Shown here piece after piece: positions 1 to 9,182 of a stretch of DNA of 64,000 nucleotides; the stretch's first letter is position 1; every line of letters begins with the position of its first letter. The translations under genes and the position numbers were made by a program. The notes under the pieces are model-generated. The model was given only the letters and a program-made list of their open reading frames with translations. It was not told the origin of the DNA and ran no database searches. This stretch comes from Butyrivibrio sp. NC3005 (GTDB lineage: Bacteria > Bacillota > Clostridia > Lachnospirales > Lachnospiraceae): contig NZ_AUKC01000019.1 in NCBI RefSeq assembly GCF_000424545.1, positions 1 through 64,000 on the forward strand. The letters run 5' to 3'.

Positions 1-234
1 AATAAGCGAATAATAAAATGCCTCTAATTGCTTTTTAAGCGGTTGATTTTTATTGGACTCGTTTGATTCGATAGATGAAAGTCCGGCATGTCTAAAAGTT
101 ATTTTATTTCTAAATGTTTCATCAACAAGAAACGTTTTACCAACACGACGTCTGCCATATACAGCAACAAGCTCTGCTTTATTGTTTTCATATAGTTCTA
201 ATAACTCCGCAACTTCTTTTTCTCTTCCTATCAT
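1..234 (-). CDS. AAA-family ATPase, N-terminal part (runs off window)
   Basis: Only the first 78 codons are present. The reading starts MIGREKEVAELLELYENN and continues with VAVYGRRRVGKTFLVDETF, the P-loop block of the archaeal-type AAA ATPase/DUF234 family (GRE.E...L..LY, then YGRRRVGKT as Walker A at about residues 26-34). Those proteins usually have an N-terminal ATPase and a C-terminal nuclease-like or DUF234 part, which is outside the window. Their cellular role is mostly unknown. The ATG at 234 is preceded by a TGAGGAT ribosome site and by a well-formed promoter at 292-321. Family assignment is from the motif only; the fate of the rest of the gene cannot be seen. Confidence 0.75.
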   Translation of the reverse strand, partial: MIGREKEVAELLELYENNKAELVAVYGRRRVGKTFLVDETFRNKITFRHAGLSSIESNESNKNQPLKKQLEAFYYSLI

Positions 235-291
235 ATTCGTATCCTCATTGTAAACAAATCAGTATAAAAAACTTTACATCATCTACTTTTT

Positions 292-321
292 ATTATATTT
301 TTTACTATAATCAGCTGTCAA
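292..321 (-). promoter_or_regulatory. Promoter of the AAA ATPase gene
   Basis: On the minus strand a perfect -35 box TTGACA (316-321) is followed after 18 nt by a perfect -10 box TATAAT (292-297). Transcription would start near 285, about 50 nt upstream of the ATG at 234. The -35 box shares bases with one of four CAGCTG repeats, so binding of a protein there would block the promoter. Confidence 0.65.
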
Positions 322-410
322 CTGCATTTTTATATCTTTATCAGCTGGTTTTAATGCAATTTTAGCGTTATAATCAGCTGACAATACATATTATTTTTAT
401 TTATCAGCTG
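312..410. repeat. Four phased CAGCTG boxes, probable operator array
   Basis: The palindrome CAGCTG occurs at 312-317, 342-347, 375-380 and 405-410, each preceded by TAAT or TTAT. Start-to-start distances are 30, 33 and 30 bp, close to three helical turns, so all boxes face the same side of the helix. The first overlaps the -35 of the ATPase promoter. That this is an operator is inference. Confidence 0.5.
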
Positions 411-676
411 ATTATAAAACATCAGCCACAGCAAAAAGAAATACGCACCTTCCTTTCCCATCAAAACAAAAAATACAAATCCAGATAATAACATTTGAGT
501 AAACGTGCTAAGTATTTCTGGAAGAATTACCCCATAAATCCTTTTAACTCTGTCTGAAGAAGTACTGAATAATGAAAATATAAAACTGATTCTATCAATA
601 TTTTTCGTTCATTTTGATACCCAAAAACGAAAAGAGGCGAGTTTCCATTTAATTTAATGCTCTTGGCTTTTTTAAC
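411..676. other. Intergenic stretch without a supported gene
   Basis: Between the repeat array and the uvrA terminator I see no gene with a start and ribosome site. On the minus strand one frame stays open from about 593 to a stop at 351 and would encode a hydrophobic, membrane-like peptide, but it lacks an early start codon. It may be the remnant of a membrane-protein gene or chance in AT-rich DNA. Confidence 0.3.
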
Positions 677-710
677 AAAAAAACAGAGAGAACAATTATG
701 TTTCTCTCTG
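677..710 (-). terminator. Terminator after uvrA
   Basis: On the minus strand the arms CAGAGAGAA and TTCTCTCTG form a perfect 9-bp stem (684-710) followed directly by seven T residues (677-683). It lies about 55 nt past the uvrA stop codon. Confidence 0.85.
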
Positions 711-765
711 CTTTTACATCACTCAAAAATACTTATTCAAATCTTTTATTGAAACAAACTTCGAT

Positions 766-3654
766 TTACAAAAGTGGTTTCAGATATTTTCCTGTATATG
801 ACTCTTTTGTTTTTACAATCTGTTCTGGAGTTCCTTTTGCAACAATTGTTCCACCGCCAGCCCCTCCTTCAGGACCAAGGTCGATTATATAATCTGCTGT
901 CTTAATAACATCAAGGTTATGTTCTATTACTACAACCGAATTACCTGTTTCCACCAGTTTGTGCAAAATATCGACGAGTTTGGCAACATCTGCAAAGTGC
1001 AAACCAGTTGTAGGTTCGTCTAGTATGTATATGGTCTTTCCTGTTGCTGTTCTTGAAAGTTCAGCAGCGAGCTTTATTCTCTGTGCTTCTCCTCCGGATA
1101 GCTGTGTGGAAGGCTGGCCCAGTTTCACATAGCCAAGTCCCACATCGTAGAGTGTCTGAATCTTCTTAGCAATCTTTGGTACGTTTTTGAAAAATTCAAG
1201 TGCCTCCTCTACTGTCATATCCAGCACATCATAGATGTTCTTGCCCTTGTACCGTACTTCGAGAGTTTCTCTGTTATACCTTTTACCCTTGCAGACTTCA
1301 CAAGGAACATATACATCAGGCAAAAAGTGCATTTCGATTTTCACTATACCATCTCCGCTGCAGGCTTCACATCTTCCGCCCTTTACGTTGAATGAAAATC
1401 TTCCTTTGGCATATCCTCTTGCCTTGGCATCAGGTGTTCCTGCAAAAAGATCCCTAATAAGATCAAATACACCTGTATATGTAGCAGGATTACTTCTAGG
1501 GGTTCTGCCAATAGGAGACTGATCAATTGCAATTACTTTATCAAGCTGTTCACATCCCTCTATGCTGTCATGCTTACCAGGAATGCTATGCGCTCTATTC
1601 AAAACTTTTGCAAGCTGTTTGTACAATATCTCGTTTACCAAAGAACTTTTTCCTGAACCAGAAACGCCTGTAACAAGAGTCAATACTCCAAGTGGAACTT
1701 TGACGTCTATATTTTTTAAGTTATGTTCTTTTGCTCCATGAACAGTTAGCCAACCGGAAGGTTTTCTTCTTTCTTTGGGAACTTCTATTTTGAGCTTTCC
1801 TGACAAATATTGACCTGTAATAGAATTAGGATTTTCCATTAGCTCTTTGGCTGTTCCAGTTGCCACAATTCTACCTCCATGAGCTCCTGCACCTGGTCCT
1901 ACATCCACAATATAGTCTGCCTCTCTCATGGTGTCTTCATCATGTTCTACCACTATGAGTGTATTTCCCAAATCACGAAGGTTCTTGAGCGTATTAAGAA
2001 GCTTGTCGTTATCTCTTTGATGAAGTCCTATGCTAGGTTCATCAAGAATATAACATACTCCGCACAATCCGCTTCCTATCTGAGTTGCAAGCCTTATTCT
2101 CTGCGCTTCACCTCCAGATAAAGTACCGGTGGCTCTTGAAAGCGACAGATAATCAAGTCCGACATCTACCAAAAATCCTACTCTATTCTTTATTTCCTGC
2201 AAAAGCTGCTTGCCTATAAATTCCTGCTGGGGTGTTAGTGTAAGGTTATTCAAATAAATATTCAGGTCTGCAATAGACATACTCGTCAGATCAAAAATAT
2301 TTTTTCCATCAATTGTAACTGCAAGGGATTCCGGACGAAGTCTTTTCCCTCCACATGCCTGACAAGGGGTGATGGTCATATATTCCTGATACTCCTGCTT
2401 CATTGTTTCTGAAGCTGTCTCTCTATATCTTTGTTCAACATTTTTGATTAATCCGTCGAAAAGAATAGGATATACACCCTCTCCTCTTTGACCTTTATAA
2501 TGAACATTTACTTTTTTGTCTGCACCATGAATGATGACGTCACGGATTTTCTGTGGATATTTTTCAAAAGGGGTATCCAGATTAAATCCATAGGCTTTAC
2601 ATAGTGCCTGTAAAGTTGCATTAGAAAAACTTCCTTCCTTATTGGCAGACTGCCACCCCATTACTCTAATGGCACCTTCGTTAATAGAAAGAGATTCATC
2701 CGGAATCATAAGTTTTTCATCGAATTCCATTTTGTAACCAAGTCCTGAACATTCAGGACATGCTCCGTATGGATTATTAAAGGAAAAGCTTCTTGGTTCA
2801 ATCTCAGGAATACTGATTCCGCAATCAGGGCATGAGAAGTTCTGGCTAAAAGTTATCTCTTTTTCATCTATAACATCTACTATAAGAAGTCCATTTGCAA
2901 GTCCAAGTGCATTTTCTATTGAATCTGTCAGTCTTCCACGGATACTTTCTGTATCTTCTTTGATGATAAGTCTGTCTACTATAACTTCTATATTATGTTT
3001 AATGTTCTTATCAAGCGATATTTCTTCAGACAAATCATACTGATTGCCATCAATTCTAACTCTTACATAACCGCTTTTTCTGGTATGATCCAAGATTTTT
3101 TCATGCATACCTTTCCTGCCTCTGACAATAGGTGCCAGAATCATTATCTTGCTGCGCACAGGAAGTGCCAGAATCTGATCTGCCATCTCGTCTACGCTCT
3201 GCCTTCTAATCTCACGACCACACTTTGGGCAGTGAGGAATACCGATTCTTGCATAAAGTAGTCTAAAATAGTCGTATATTTCAGTAACTGTTCCAACTGT
3301 TGATCTTGGGTTATGATTGGTGGATTTTTGGTCTATGGAAATAGTAGGTGACAAACCTTCAATTTTCTCAACATTTGGCTTATCCATTTGCCCGAGGAAC
3401 ATTCTTGCATAGGATGAAAGAGACTGCATGTAGTTTCTTTGTCCTTCTGCAAAAATAGTATCGAATGCAAGCGAACTTTTTCCAGAACCAGACAATCCTG
3501 TAAATACTGTAAGAGTTCCTCTTGGAATATTCACATCTACATTTTGAAGATTATGTTCCTTGGCACCTCTAACTCTTATATAGTCATGAATATCAGTTGA
3601 AAGAATCTTTTTGGGTGTACTATTACTATTTTTCTCATGTATGTTGTTAGCCAT
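766..3654 (-). CDS. uvrA: Excinuclease ABC subunit A (UvrA)
   Basis: UvrA is the damage-sensing ATPase of nucleotide excision repair; as a dimer it loads UvrB onto lesions. The 962-residue product has the normal length and two ABC ATPase modules: Walker A GLSGSGKS at 53-60 and GVSGSGKS near 655, two LSGGEAQRI signature motifs, and paired CxxC zinc sites such as CPKCGREI and CPDCG. The ATG at 3654 follows the uvrB stop after one base; its ribosome site AGAGGAT lies inside the uvrB 3' end, so the two are translated from one message. A strong terminator follows. A longer N-terminal leader (about 25 residues before [12 protein letters not shown]) is the only minor oddity. Confidence 0.98.
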   Translation of the reverse strand: MANNIHEKNSNSTPKKILSTDIHDYIRVRGAKEHNLQNVDVNIPRGTLTVFTGLSGSGKSSLAFDTIFAEGQRNYMQSLSSYARMFLGQMDKPNVEKIEGLSPTISIDQKSTNHNPRSTVGTVTEIYDYFRLLYARIGIPHCPKCGREIRRQSVDEMADQILALPVRSKIMILAPIVRGRKGMHEKILDHTRKSGYVRVRIDGNQYDLSEEISLDKNIKHNIEVIVDRLIIKEDTESIRGRLTDSIENALGLANGLLIVDVIDEKEITFSQNFSCPDCGISIPEIEPRSFSFNNPYGACPECSGLGYKMEFDEKLMIPDESLSINEGAIRVMGWQSANKEGSFSNATLQALCKAYGFNLDTPFEKYPQKIRDVIIHGADKKVNVHYKGQRGEGVYPILFDGLIKNVEQRYRETASETMKQEYQEYMTITPCQACGGKRLRPESLAVTIDGKNIFDLTSMSIADLNIYLNNLTLTPQQEFIGKQLLQEIKNRVGFLVDVGLDYLSLSRATGTLSGGEAQRIRLATQIGSGLCGVCYILDEPSIGLHQRDNDKLLNTLKNLRDLGNTLIVVEHDEDTMREADYIVDVGPGAGAHGGRIVATGTAKELMENPNSITGQYLSGKLKIEVPKERRKPSGWLTVHGAKEHNLKNIDVKVPLGVLTLVTGVSGSGKSSLVNEILYKQLAKVLNRAHSIPGKHDSIEGCEQLDKVIAIDQSPIGRTPRSNPATYTGVFDLIRDLFAGTPDAKARGYAKGRFSFNVKGGRCEACSGDGIVKIEMHFLPDVYVPCEVCKGKRYNRETLEVRYKGKNIYDVLDMTVEEALEFFKNVPKIAKKIQTLYDVGLGYVKLGQPSTQLSGGEAQRIKLAAELSRTATGKTIYILDEPTTGLHFADVAKLVDILHKLVETGNSVVVIEHNLDVIKTADYIIDLGPEGGAGGGTIVAKGTPEQIVKTKESYTGKYLKPLL

Positions 3655-3655
3655 T

Positions 3656-5635
3656 TCAAATATCCTCTAAATACTTTTTCAGTTCTATCATCTTGTCACG
3701 AAGCATTGCAGCCTGCTCAAAGTCAAGTTCTGCTGCCGCTTTCTTCATCTGCTTTTTAACTTTTTCAATGAGCTTTTCAAGTTCTTCCTTGCTCATTGAT
3801 TCAGGATCTTTCTCAATCTTAAGTTCGCTCTTTGCCACATCCTTGGTAATAGCTATAAGATCACGAACAGCTTTTTTAATAGTCTTTGGAGTAATACCAT
3901 ATTCCTTATTGTAGTTTTCCTGAATCTTTCTTCTTCTGGTGGTCTCTTCGATAGCCCGTGCCATTGAGTCTGTCATATTATCGGCATACATTATGACATG
4001 TCCGTCAGAATTTCTGGCAGCCCTTCCTATTGTCTGAATAAGGGATGTTTCAGATCTTAGGAATCCTTCTTTATCAGCATCTAAAATCGCCACAAGAGTT
4101 ATTTCTGGTATATCAAGTCCTTCTCGAAGCAGGTTGATTCCGACTAGAACATCGAATACATCCAGTCTCATGTCTCTTATTATTTCTGAACGTTCTAGCG
4201 TATCTATATCCGAATGAAGATATCTTACTCTTACATCATTTTCTGCAAGATACTCTGTCAAATCTTCCGCCATTTTCTTGGTAAGCGTTGTAATAAGCAC
4301 CTTGTTTTTATTCGCAGTTTCTTTTCTTATCTCTGACAAAAGATCATCTATCTGGCCTTCTGTAGGTCTAACATCTATAGATGGGTCGAGAAGTCCTGTA
4401 GGTCTTATTACCTGCTCTGCTCTTAGAAGTTCATGCTCTTCTTCGTATTTTCCCGGAGTTGCCGAGCAAAAAAGGAGCTGATCTATATGAGTTTCAAACT
4501 CTTCAAAATTAAGCGGTCTGTTATCAAGGGCTGATGGAAGTCTAAATCCATAATTTACAAGAGTTTCTTTTCTTGAACGGTCTCCGTGATACATTGCACC
4601 TATCTGGGGTACAGAAATATGCGACTCGTCAATGATAATAAGATAATCTCTTGGAAAGAAATCCAGTAGTGTAAGAGGCGGTTCGCCCGGATTCATAAAA
4701 TTAAGGTGTCTTGAATAGTTTTCAATTCCAGAACAAAAACCCGTTTCTCTCATCATTTCGACATCAAAATTTGTTCTTTCAGATATTCTCTGTGCTTCTA
4801 TAAGTTTATCTGATGCCTTGAAAAACTTAACTCTATCTTCAAGTTCTTTTTCTATATTAACGCATGCTTTATTAATCTTTTCCTGAGGTACAACATAGTG
4901 AGATGCAGGATATATCATTACATGTTCAAGCTGGTGGATAATTTTCCCTGTAATGGGCTCAACTTCACAAATTCTATCTATTTCATCGCCAAAAAATTCA
5001 ACTCTCAAAATGTAGTCAGATGCATTTGCAGGTGCAATCTCAAGTACATCTCCATGTACTCTGAAATTACATCTTGAAAGTTCCATATCATTTCGCTGAT
5101 ATTGAATTGCTACAAGCTCTTTTATTACTTCGTCTCTGTCTTTTTCCATTCCTGGACGAAGTGATATAGACATACCTTTGAATTCGTCAGGACTTCCAAG
5201 TCCATATATGCAAGAAACGGATGCTATTACGATTACGTCATTTCTTTCTGCAAGCGATGCTGTTGCAGAAAGCCTAAGTTTATCTATTTCATCATTGATT
5301 GCAGAATCTTTAGCAATATATGTATCTGTCTGAGGCACGTATGCTTCTGGCTGATAATAGTCATAGTAAGATACAAAATACTCTACAGCATTTTCCGGAA
5401 AGAATTCTTTCATCTCGCCATATAGCTGTCCTGCAAGAGTTTTATTATGAGAAATAATAAGAGTTGGCTTATTTAATGCTGCAATAACGTTAGCCATGGT
5501 AAAGGTCTTACCAGAGCCTGTAACGCCTAACAAGGTTTCAAACTGGTTACCCTCTTTGAAACCCTCTACTATCTTTTTTATTGCCTGAGGCTGATCGCCT
5601 GTAGGCTTAAATTCTGAATGTAATTTGAAGTTCAT
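3656..5635 (-). CDS. uvrB: Excinuclease ABC subunit B (UvrB)
   Basis: UvrB is the DNA-strand-separating helicase-like subunit that verifies damage and recruits UvrC. The 659-residue protein shows Walker A GVTGSGKT (37-44), the beta-hairpin segment [12 protein letters not shown], the DESH Walker B, helicase motif VI region QTIGRAARN and a C-terminal UVR domain ([18 protein letters not shown]) that contacts UvrC. Length is typical. It is the first gene of a uvrB-uvrA pair, 37 nt downstream of an unknown ORF. I see no Firmicute-type LexA box (GAAC-N4-GTTC) directly upstream, so SOS control is not supported by the sequence here. Confidence 0.98.
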   Translation of the reverse strand: MNFKLHSEFKPTGDQPQAIKKIVEGFKEGNQFETLLGVTGSGKTFTMANVIAALNKPTLIISHNKTLAGQLYGEMKEFFPENAVEYFVSYYDYYQPEAYVPQTDTYIAKDSAINDEIDKLRLSATASLAERNDVIVIASVSCIYGLGSPDEFKGMSISLRPGMEKDRDEVIKELVAIQYQRNDMELSRCNFRVHGDVLEIAPANASDYILRVEFFGDEIDRICEVEPITGKIIHQLEHVMIYPASHYVVPQEKINKACVNIEKELEDRVKFFKASDKLIEAQRISERTNFDVEMMRETGFCSGIENYSRHLNFMNPGEPPLTLLDFFPRDYLIIIDESHISVPQIGAMYHGDRSRKETLVNYGFRLPSALDNRPLNFEEFETHIDQLLFCSATPGKYEEEHELLRAEQVIRPTGLLDPSIDVRPTEGQIDDLLSEIRKETANKNKVLITTLTKKMAEDLTEYLAENDVRVRYLHSDIDTLERSEIIRDMRLDVFDVLVGINLLREGLDIPEITLVAILDADKEGFLRSETSLIQTIGRAARNSDGHVIMYADNMTDSMARAIEETTRRRKIQENYNKEYGITPKTIKKAVRDLIAITKDVAKSELKIEKDPESMSKEELEKLIEKVKKQMKKAAAELDFEQAAMLRDKMIELKKYLEDI

Positions 5636-5672
5636 TTATTTTATTCCTGTCTATAAAAAAATTTAAAACATG

Positions 5673-6161
5673 TTATCTATTTGAACATCTCCAAGTGTAG
5701 TGCCTAAATCTTTCTCTTAGCCCATTATAAACTCCATATATAATATCTATAGTTTTATCTTTTTCATTTATTCTTTCCTGAATTTTACCAAAAACGAATC
5801 TTTGATCTGAACGTAAGTAATCTTTTCCATTTTGTTTCCCGAGTATTATCTCTGCAACATTTCTTGTATTAAGAGTTTGATACCCATTTCTTATACTCTG
5901 TACAGTAATCTTAGCTTTTTCCAAAGATTGCTTATCTTCTGGAAATAATTCTTCAAGATACTCCTTTAAAAGTAATTCTTGCCCTTTATAAAAAACCTTA
6001 ACTTCATATTTATTATCGGTCAACGGAATTTTATCATTATTTTTATCTAGATTATGCATATAGATTGCATGCTCTATTGTTATTAACCCTCTGTATAAGC
6101 CACCCCACCAAACGAGAACTGATGCAATTACCACAACACTTATAATCATCTCTGTTACCAT
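5673..6161 (-). CDS. Unknown membrane-anchored protein (second of an overlapping pair)
   Basis: I do not recognise this 162-residue protein. It begins with a hydrophobic segment (IISVVVIASVLVWWGGLY, about residues 6-23) that would act as an N-terminal membrane anchor, followed by a charged, soluble-looking region of about 130 residues ending RERFRHYTW. The ATG at 6161 has no clear ribosome site and an in-frame TAG lies two codons upstream, while 110 nt of the gene overlap the better-initiated 83-residue ORF in another frame. Translation may therefore depend on coupling, a frameshift, or the pair may be a broken single gene. It stops 37 nt before uvrB and sits where related Firmicutes have no such gene, as far as I recall. 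Confidence 0.55.
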   Translation of the reverse strand: MVTEMIISVVVIASVLVWWGGLYRGLITIEHAIYMHNLDKNNDKIPLTDNKYEVKVFYKGQELLLKEYLEELFPEDKQSLEKAKITVQSIRNGYQTLNTRNVAEIILGKQNGKDYLRSDQRFVFGKIQERINEKDKTIDIIYGVYNGLRERFRHYTWRCSNR

Positions 6162-6303
6162 TATCTATATAATTACACTGAATTTTGTCACCTACACAGT
6201 CATAACAAGTAATAATATATTTGCCTTTACTTTCTTTTAATAAATATTTAGGTACTGTACAATCATCAATAAATTCCCTTGCTGTTCTTAAATATGGAAA
6301 CAT
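6052..6303 (-). CDS. Unknown Cys-rich small ORF (first of an overlapping pair)
   Basis: This 83-residue ORF has a good ribosome site (GGGAGAG, about 6 nt before the ATG at 6303) and its own promoter at 6362-6391. The product contains CYDCVGDKIQCNY and YKCCGNC, six cysteines in about 30 residues. The cysteines from KCCGNC onward fall inside the overlap with the 162-residue ORF, so they may be a by-product of reading that gene in the wrong frame. The first about 47 residues are the only part unique to this ORF. No family recognised; it could be the intact 5' half of a gene whose 3' half is the 162-residue ORF after a one-base shift. Confidence 0.4.
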   Translation of the reverse strand: MFPYLRTAREFIDDCTVPKYLLKESKGKYIITCYDCVGDKIQCNYIDNGNRDDYKCCGNCISSRLVGWLIQRVNNNRACNLYA

Positions 6304-6361
6304 AATATCTCTCCCTTTATTACCTTCTCAACATATTTAAAGCTAGCATTTCTTATAGCTT

Positions 6362-6391
6362 ATTATAATATCCTTTTGTCTGCTATTACAA
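6362..6391 (-). promoter_or_regulatory. Promoter of the 83/162-residue ORF pair and uvrBA
   Basis: Minus strand: -35 TTGTAA (6386-6391), 18-nt spacer, perfect -10 TATAAT (6362-6367). Transcription would begin near 6355, about 50 nt before the ATG at 6303. It lies directly after the S41 protease terminator, so the ORF pair and uvrBA look like a separate unit from ftsEX. Confidence 0.55.
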
Positions 6392-6416
6392 GCATTTAAG
6401 ATACTAACAACAATTT

Positions 6417-6449
6417 GAAAATATGACCGCTTTTGGCGGCCATATTTTC
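6417..6449 (-). terminator. Terminator after the S41 protease gene
   Basis: The arms GAAAATATG and CATATTTTC close an inner CCGC/GCGG stem, giving a long near-perfect hairpin that begins right after the protease stop codon at 6451. The U-rich 3' arm serves as the tail. It may also stop transcription from the other side. Confidence 0.7.
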
Positions 6450-6450
6450 C

Positions 6451-7914
6451 TTAAAATTTATCTTTAACATTCTTTAAAGCTGCATCCAGCTGATTATCTT
6501 TTCCCTTCTTCGAGAAAGCTTCAGTATCAAGTTCGACTTTTATATCCGGTTCGATTCCAATCTTATGGATATTGTGACCATTTGGCGTATAGTATTTGCT
6601 GACTGTCAGCTTAACTGCTGTTCCATCAGAAAATGGAATAATTCTCTGGACAATTCCTTTTCCGAAAGTTGTCGTACCTATAAGTGTTCCTTTCTTATAA
6701 TCCTTGATAGCACCTGACAGTATTTCTGAAGCAGATGCAGAATACTCATTAACCAAAACAGCCATAGGAAGTTTGAATTCATTCTTCCCATCGCAGTTAT
6801 AGTCTTTTCTGTTTCCTGCTCTGTCAATTGTATATACTATCTTTCCCTTAGGAAGAAGCTGTTCTGCGATATCACAGACCGCTGTAAGGCTTCCGCCAGG
6901 ATTACTTCTTAAGTCGATTACAAGTCCTTTCATGCCTTGACCTTTGAGAGTTGCCATTGCATCCTTGAACTGATCTGGTGTTACAGAATCAAACTCTGTT
7001 ATCCTGATATATCCAATCTTGTTGTCTTTCATCTCATATTTGACTGTAGGACTTTCAACTTTTCGTCTTTCAACCTTGACATCAAATGGCTTAGCAACGC
7101 CTTCTCTAGATATTGTAAGAGTAACCTTTGTCCCTTCTTTTCCCTTTACCTTACTGACAAATGTAGACAGTTCCATGCCTTCAGTATCTTCTCCATCTAC
7201 CTTCATACAGATATCACCATCCTGAAGTTTGGCTTCCTCTGCCGGTGTTCCGGAGATGATTCCAGAAATAACTGGTCTCTTCAAATCTGTATTAGTAGAA
7301 ATGTAAGCTCCAATTCCATAGTAAATACCTTCTGTATCATCCATAAGGTCATTAAGCTGTTCTTTGGTATAATAAACAGAATATGGGTCTTCTAGTGACT
7401 CTAACATTCCAGAATACAATCCGTTAGCAAGCTTTTTGGAATCAATTTGGTCCGCATCAAGATAATAGGAATCAATCGTATCCTGAAGAAGTGCTACTTT
7501 TTGCATAGTAGCATCATTTAATACTGTGTTTTTTCCATCTTTGGATGAGGTATCTTTTGAATTTTCACTCGTTGATGCCTCAGATTCTGAATCATTTTCC
7601 TCCCGCATATTTTCTCTGGACTGCCAGGAAATCTCACGAACTTTATTGGAGTTTACCAGATAAAAGCATGCTGTAAAAATAACTGTACTAAGAATTGTTC
7701 CCACAAGGAAACCCACAAAAAAGAGCATTGAAAGTGATAATTTCTTTTTTCCATCATTTCCACTTTTATCGCCATCATTATTATCACTTTGATGGTTTCT
7801 TAAGCTTTTCTGATAATTTGTTTCCTCGATTTGGATATTTTCATTATCTTTTTCTTCAACATCCGTGTTTGTATTTTGATCCCCATAAATATTTGACTGA
7901 TTAACTTCACTCAT
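6451..7914 (-). CDS. S41-family C-terminal processing peptidase with PDZ domain
   Basis: A membrane-anchored CtpA/CtpB-type serine protease. From the chosen start (487 residues) there is a Gln/Asn-rich cytoplasmic tail, one membrane segment (LSMLFFVGFLVGTILSTVIF), a low-complexity linker, a PDZ domain (IGAYISTN...GTPAEEAKLQDGD) and the S41 catalytic domain with the Ser in NEYSASASEILSGA and the Lys in TTFGKGIVQ. I start at the ATG at 7914, preceded by GGGAGG; an alternative ATG at 7941 overlaps the upstream stop as ATGA. The gene follows ftsE-ftsX-M23, matching the ftsEX-ctpB order of Bacillus; it may process an envelope protein of the FtsEX pathway, which is inference. Confidence 0.93.
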   Translation of the reverse strand: MSEVNQSNIYGDQNTNTDVEEKDNENIQIEETNYQKSLRNHQSDNNDGDKSGNDGKKKLSLSMLFFVGFLVGTILSTVIFTACFYLVNSNKVREISWQSRENMREENDSESEASTSENSKDTSSKDGKNTVLNDATMQKVALLQDTIDSYYLDADQIDSKKLANGLYSGMLESLEDPYSVYYTKEQLNDLMDDTEGIYYGIGAYISTNTDLKRPVISGIISGTPAEEAKLQDGDICMKVDGEDTEGMELSTFVSKVKGKEGTKVTLTISREGVAKPFDVKVERRKVESPTVKYEMKDNKIGYIRITEFDSVTPDQFKDAMATLKGQGMKGLVIDLRSNPGGSLTAVCDIAEQLLPKGKIVYTIDRAGNRKDYNCDGKNEFKLPMAVLVNEYSASASEILSGAIKDYKKGTLIGTTTFGKGIVQRIIPFSDGTAVKLTVSKYYTPNGHNIHKIGIEPDIKVELDTEAFSKKGKDNQLDAALKNVKDKF

Positions 7915-7937
7915 TTTTTCATAAACCTCCCAACTTC

Positions 7938-9161
7938 TCATCCCTTAAGATAATTCCAAGGACTTACATATCCTCCATTTAATCTTACACCAAAATGAAG
8001 ATGTGGACCTGTTGATCTTCCAGTAGAACCCACTGCCGCAATATTCTGACCAGCTTTTACTTCTGTTCCCTGTGAAACATACAAAGCCGAACAATGCATA
8101 TATAAAGTATATAATCCTCCACCATGGTCAATCATTATATAATTTCCCATAGTGCTCGAATATGATGCCGCTACCACTCGTCCCTTATATGCTGCCAGAA
8201 TCGATGATCCGACAGGCGCAGCCAAATCTATTCCATTATGCATCTTATTTATCTTCAAAGTAGGATGCATTCTCATTCCGAAATTATCAGATATTCTGGT
8301 ATACCCCGGACACGGCCATGTAAACATACCACCATCATACTTTGGTCTTGATGCGAGAGAAGCTTTATCTGCTGCAAGGGCCTTTTCAAGAGCCGCAATT
8401 GTATCATTCTCTTCTTTTATCTGAGCTTCATATTCTGCGATTGCTACTTCCTTATTGGATATATCACTATTAACTGCTGTAAGCTGCTTTTGTTTATCCT
8501 GCATAAGTGACTGCATACTTGCCTGTTCTGAACTTAGCTGATTCTTTGCAGCTTCAAGTGTCTCATGCTCTTCTTTTAATGCTTTTTCTGAAAGAGCTAT
8601 AAGCTGAGTAGTCTGAGCATATTCCTGCAGTTTTTTCTGATCATAGCTCGAAACCTGACTTACATACTCTGCCTTATTTAACATATCACCAAAAGTCTGC
8701 GAGCTCATAACTAGTTCCAGAAGATATGTATCACCTTTTTCATACATGAAACGGATTCTGACTTTCATATCTTCATATTGCTTTTTCTGAATCTTCTTGG
8801 CCTCTTCGAGCTGTTTTTGAGTCTCTTCAATTTCTGCCTGTTTGCTGGCAATACTACTTTCCAAATCTTTTATTTTCTTCTGGATACTTGTAAGTGAAGC
8901 ATCCAGATTGCTGATATATGCATTCAGATCTGATTTCTGACCCTCGAGTTGTTTTTTAAGCTTTTCAAGATCTGTTTTATTGTTTTTCAAAGATTCTCTG
9001 TCTTTTTTAGCAGCAGTAATCTGTCTTTCTTTTGCCCTTATGCTTTCTTTAGTCACGCTTGCATAAACAGGCAGACTTTCCCTTTGAAAGCCTGCCTGAA
9101 TACAGAAAAAGCAAATTAAAATGCACGCAATCGCTTGATATAAGCGTTTTTTTTGTCGCAA
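7938..9161 (-). CDS. Coiled-coil M23 (LytM) peptidoglycan hydrolase, FtsEX partner
   Basis: Secreted 407-residue protein: N-terminal signal segment (IACILICFFCIQAGF), a long coiled coil at about 35-265, and a C-terminal M23 metallopeptidase/LytM domain with HNGIDLAAPVG and HLHFG (His at 387 and 389) as zinc and catalytic ligands. This is the architecture of EnvC- and PcsB/CwlO-type enzymes whose coiled coil is held by FtsX so that FtsE ATP hydrolysis activates the hydrolase at the division site. The start is TTG at 9161, supported by GAGGAG six nt upstream. It lies 21 nt behind ftsX. Its coiled coil is clearly homologous to that of the SleB-type protein at 51405-52670. Confidence 0.93.
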   Translation of the reverse strand: MRQKKRLYQAIACILICFFCIQAGFQRESLPVYASVTKESIRAKERQITAAKKDRESLKNNKTDLEKLKKQLEGQKSDLNAYISNLDASLTSIQKKIKDLESSIASKQAEIEETQKQLEEAKKIQKKQYEDMKVRIRFMYEKGDTYLLELVMSSQTFGDMLNKAEYVSQVSSYDQKKLQEYAQTTQLIALSEKALKEEHETLEAAKNQLSSEQASMQSLMQDKQKQLTAVNSDISNKEVAIAEYEAQIKEENDTIAALEKALAADKASLASRPKYDGGMFTWPCPGYTRISDNFGMRMHPTLKINKMHNGIDLAAPVGSSILAAYKGRVVAASYSSTMGNYIMIDHGGGLYTLYMHCSALYVSQGTEVKAGQNIAAVGSTGRSTGPHLHFGVRLNGGYVSPWNYLKG

Positions 9162-9182
9162 TAATGTCTCCTCACATTAATT

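Noticed and set aside
5636-5672. LexA/SOS box before uvrBA
   Set aside because: No GAAC-N4-GTTC type site is present here or at the upstream promoter (6362-6391).
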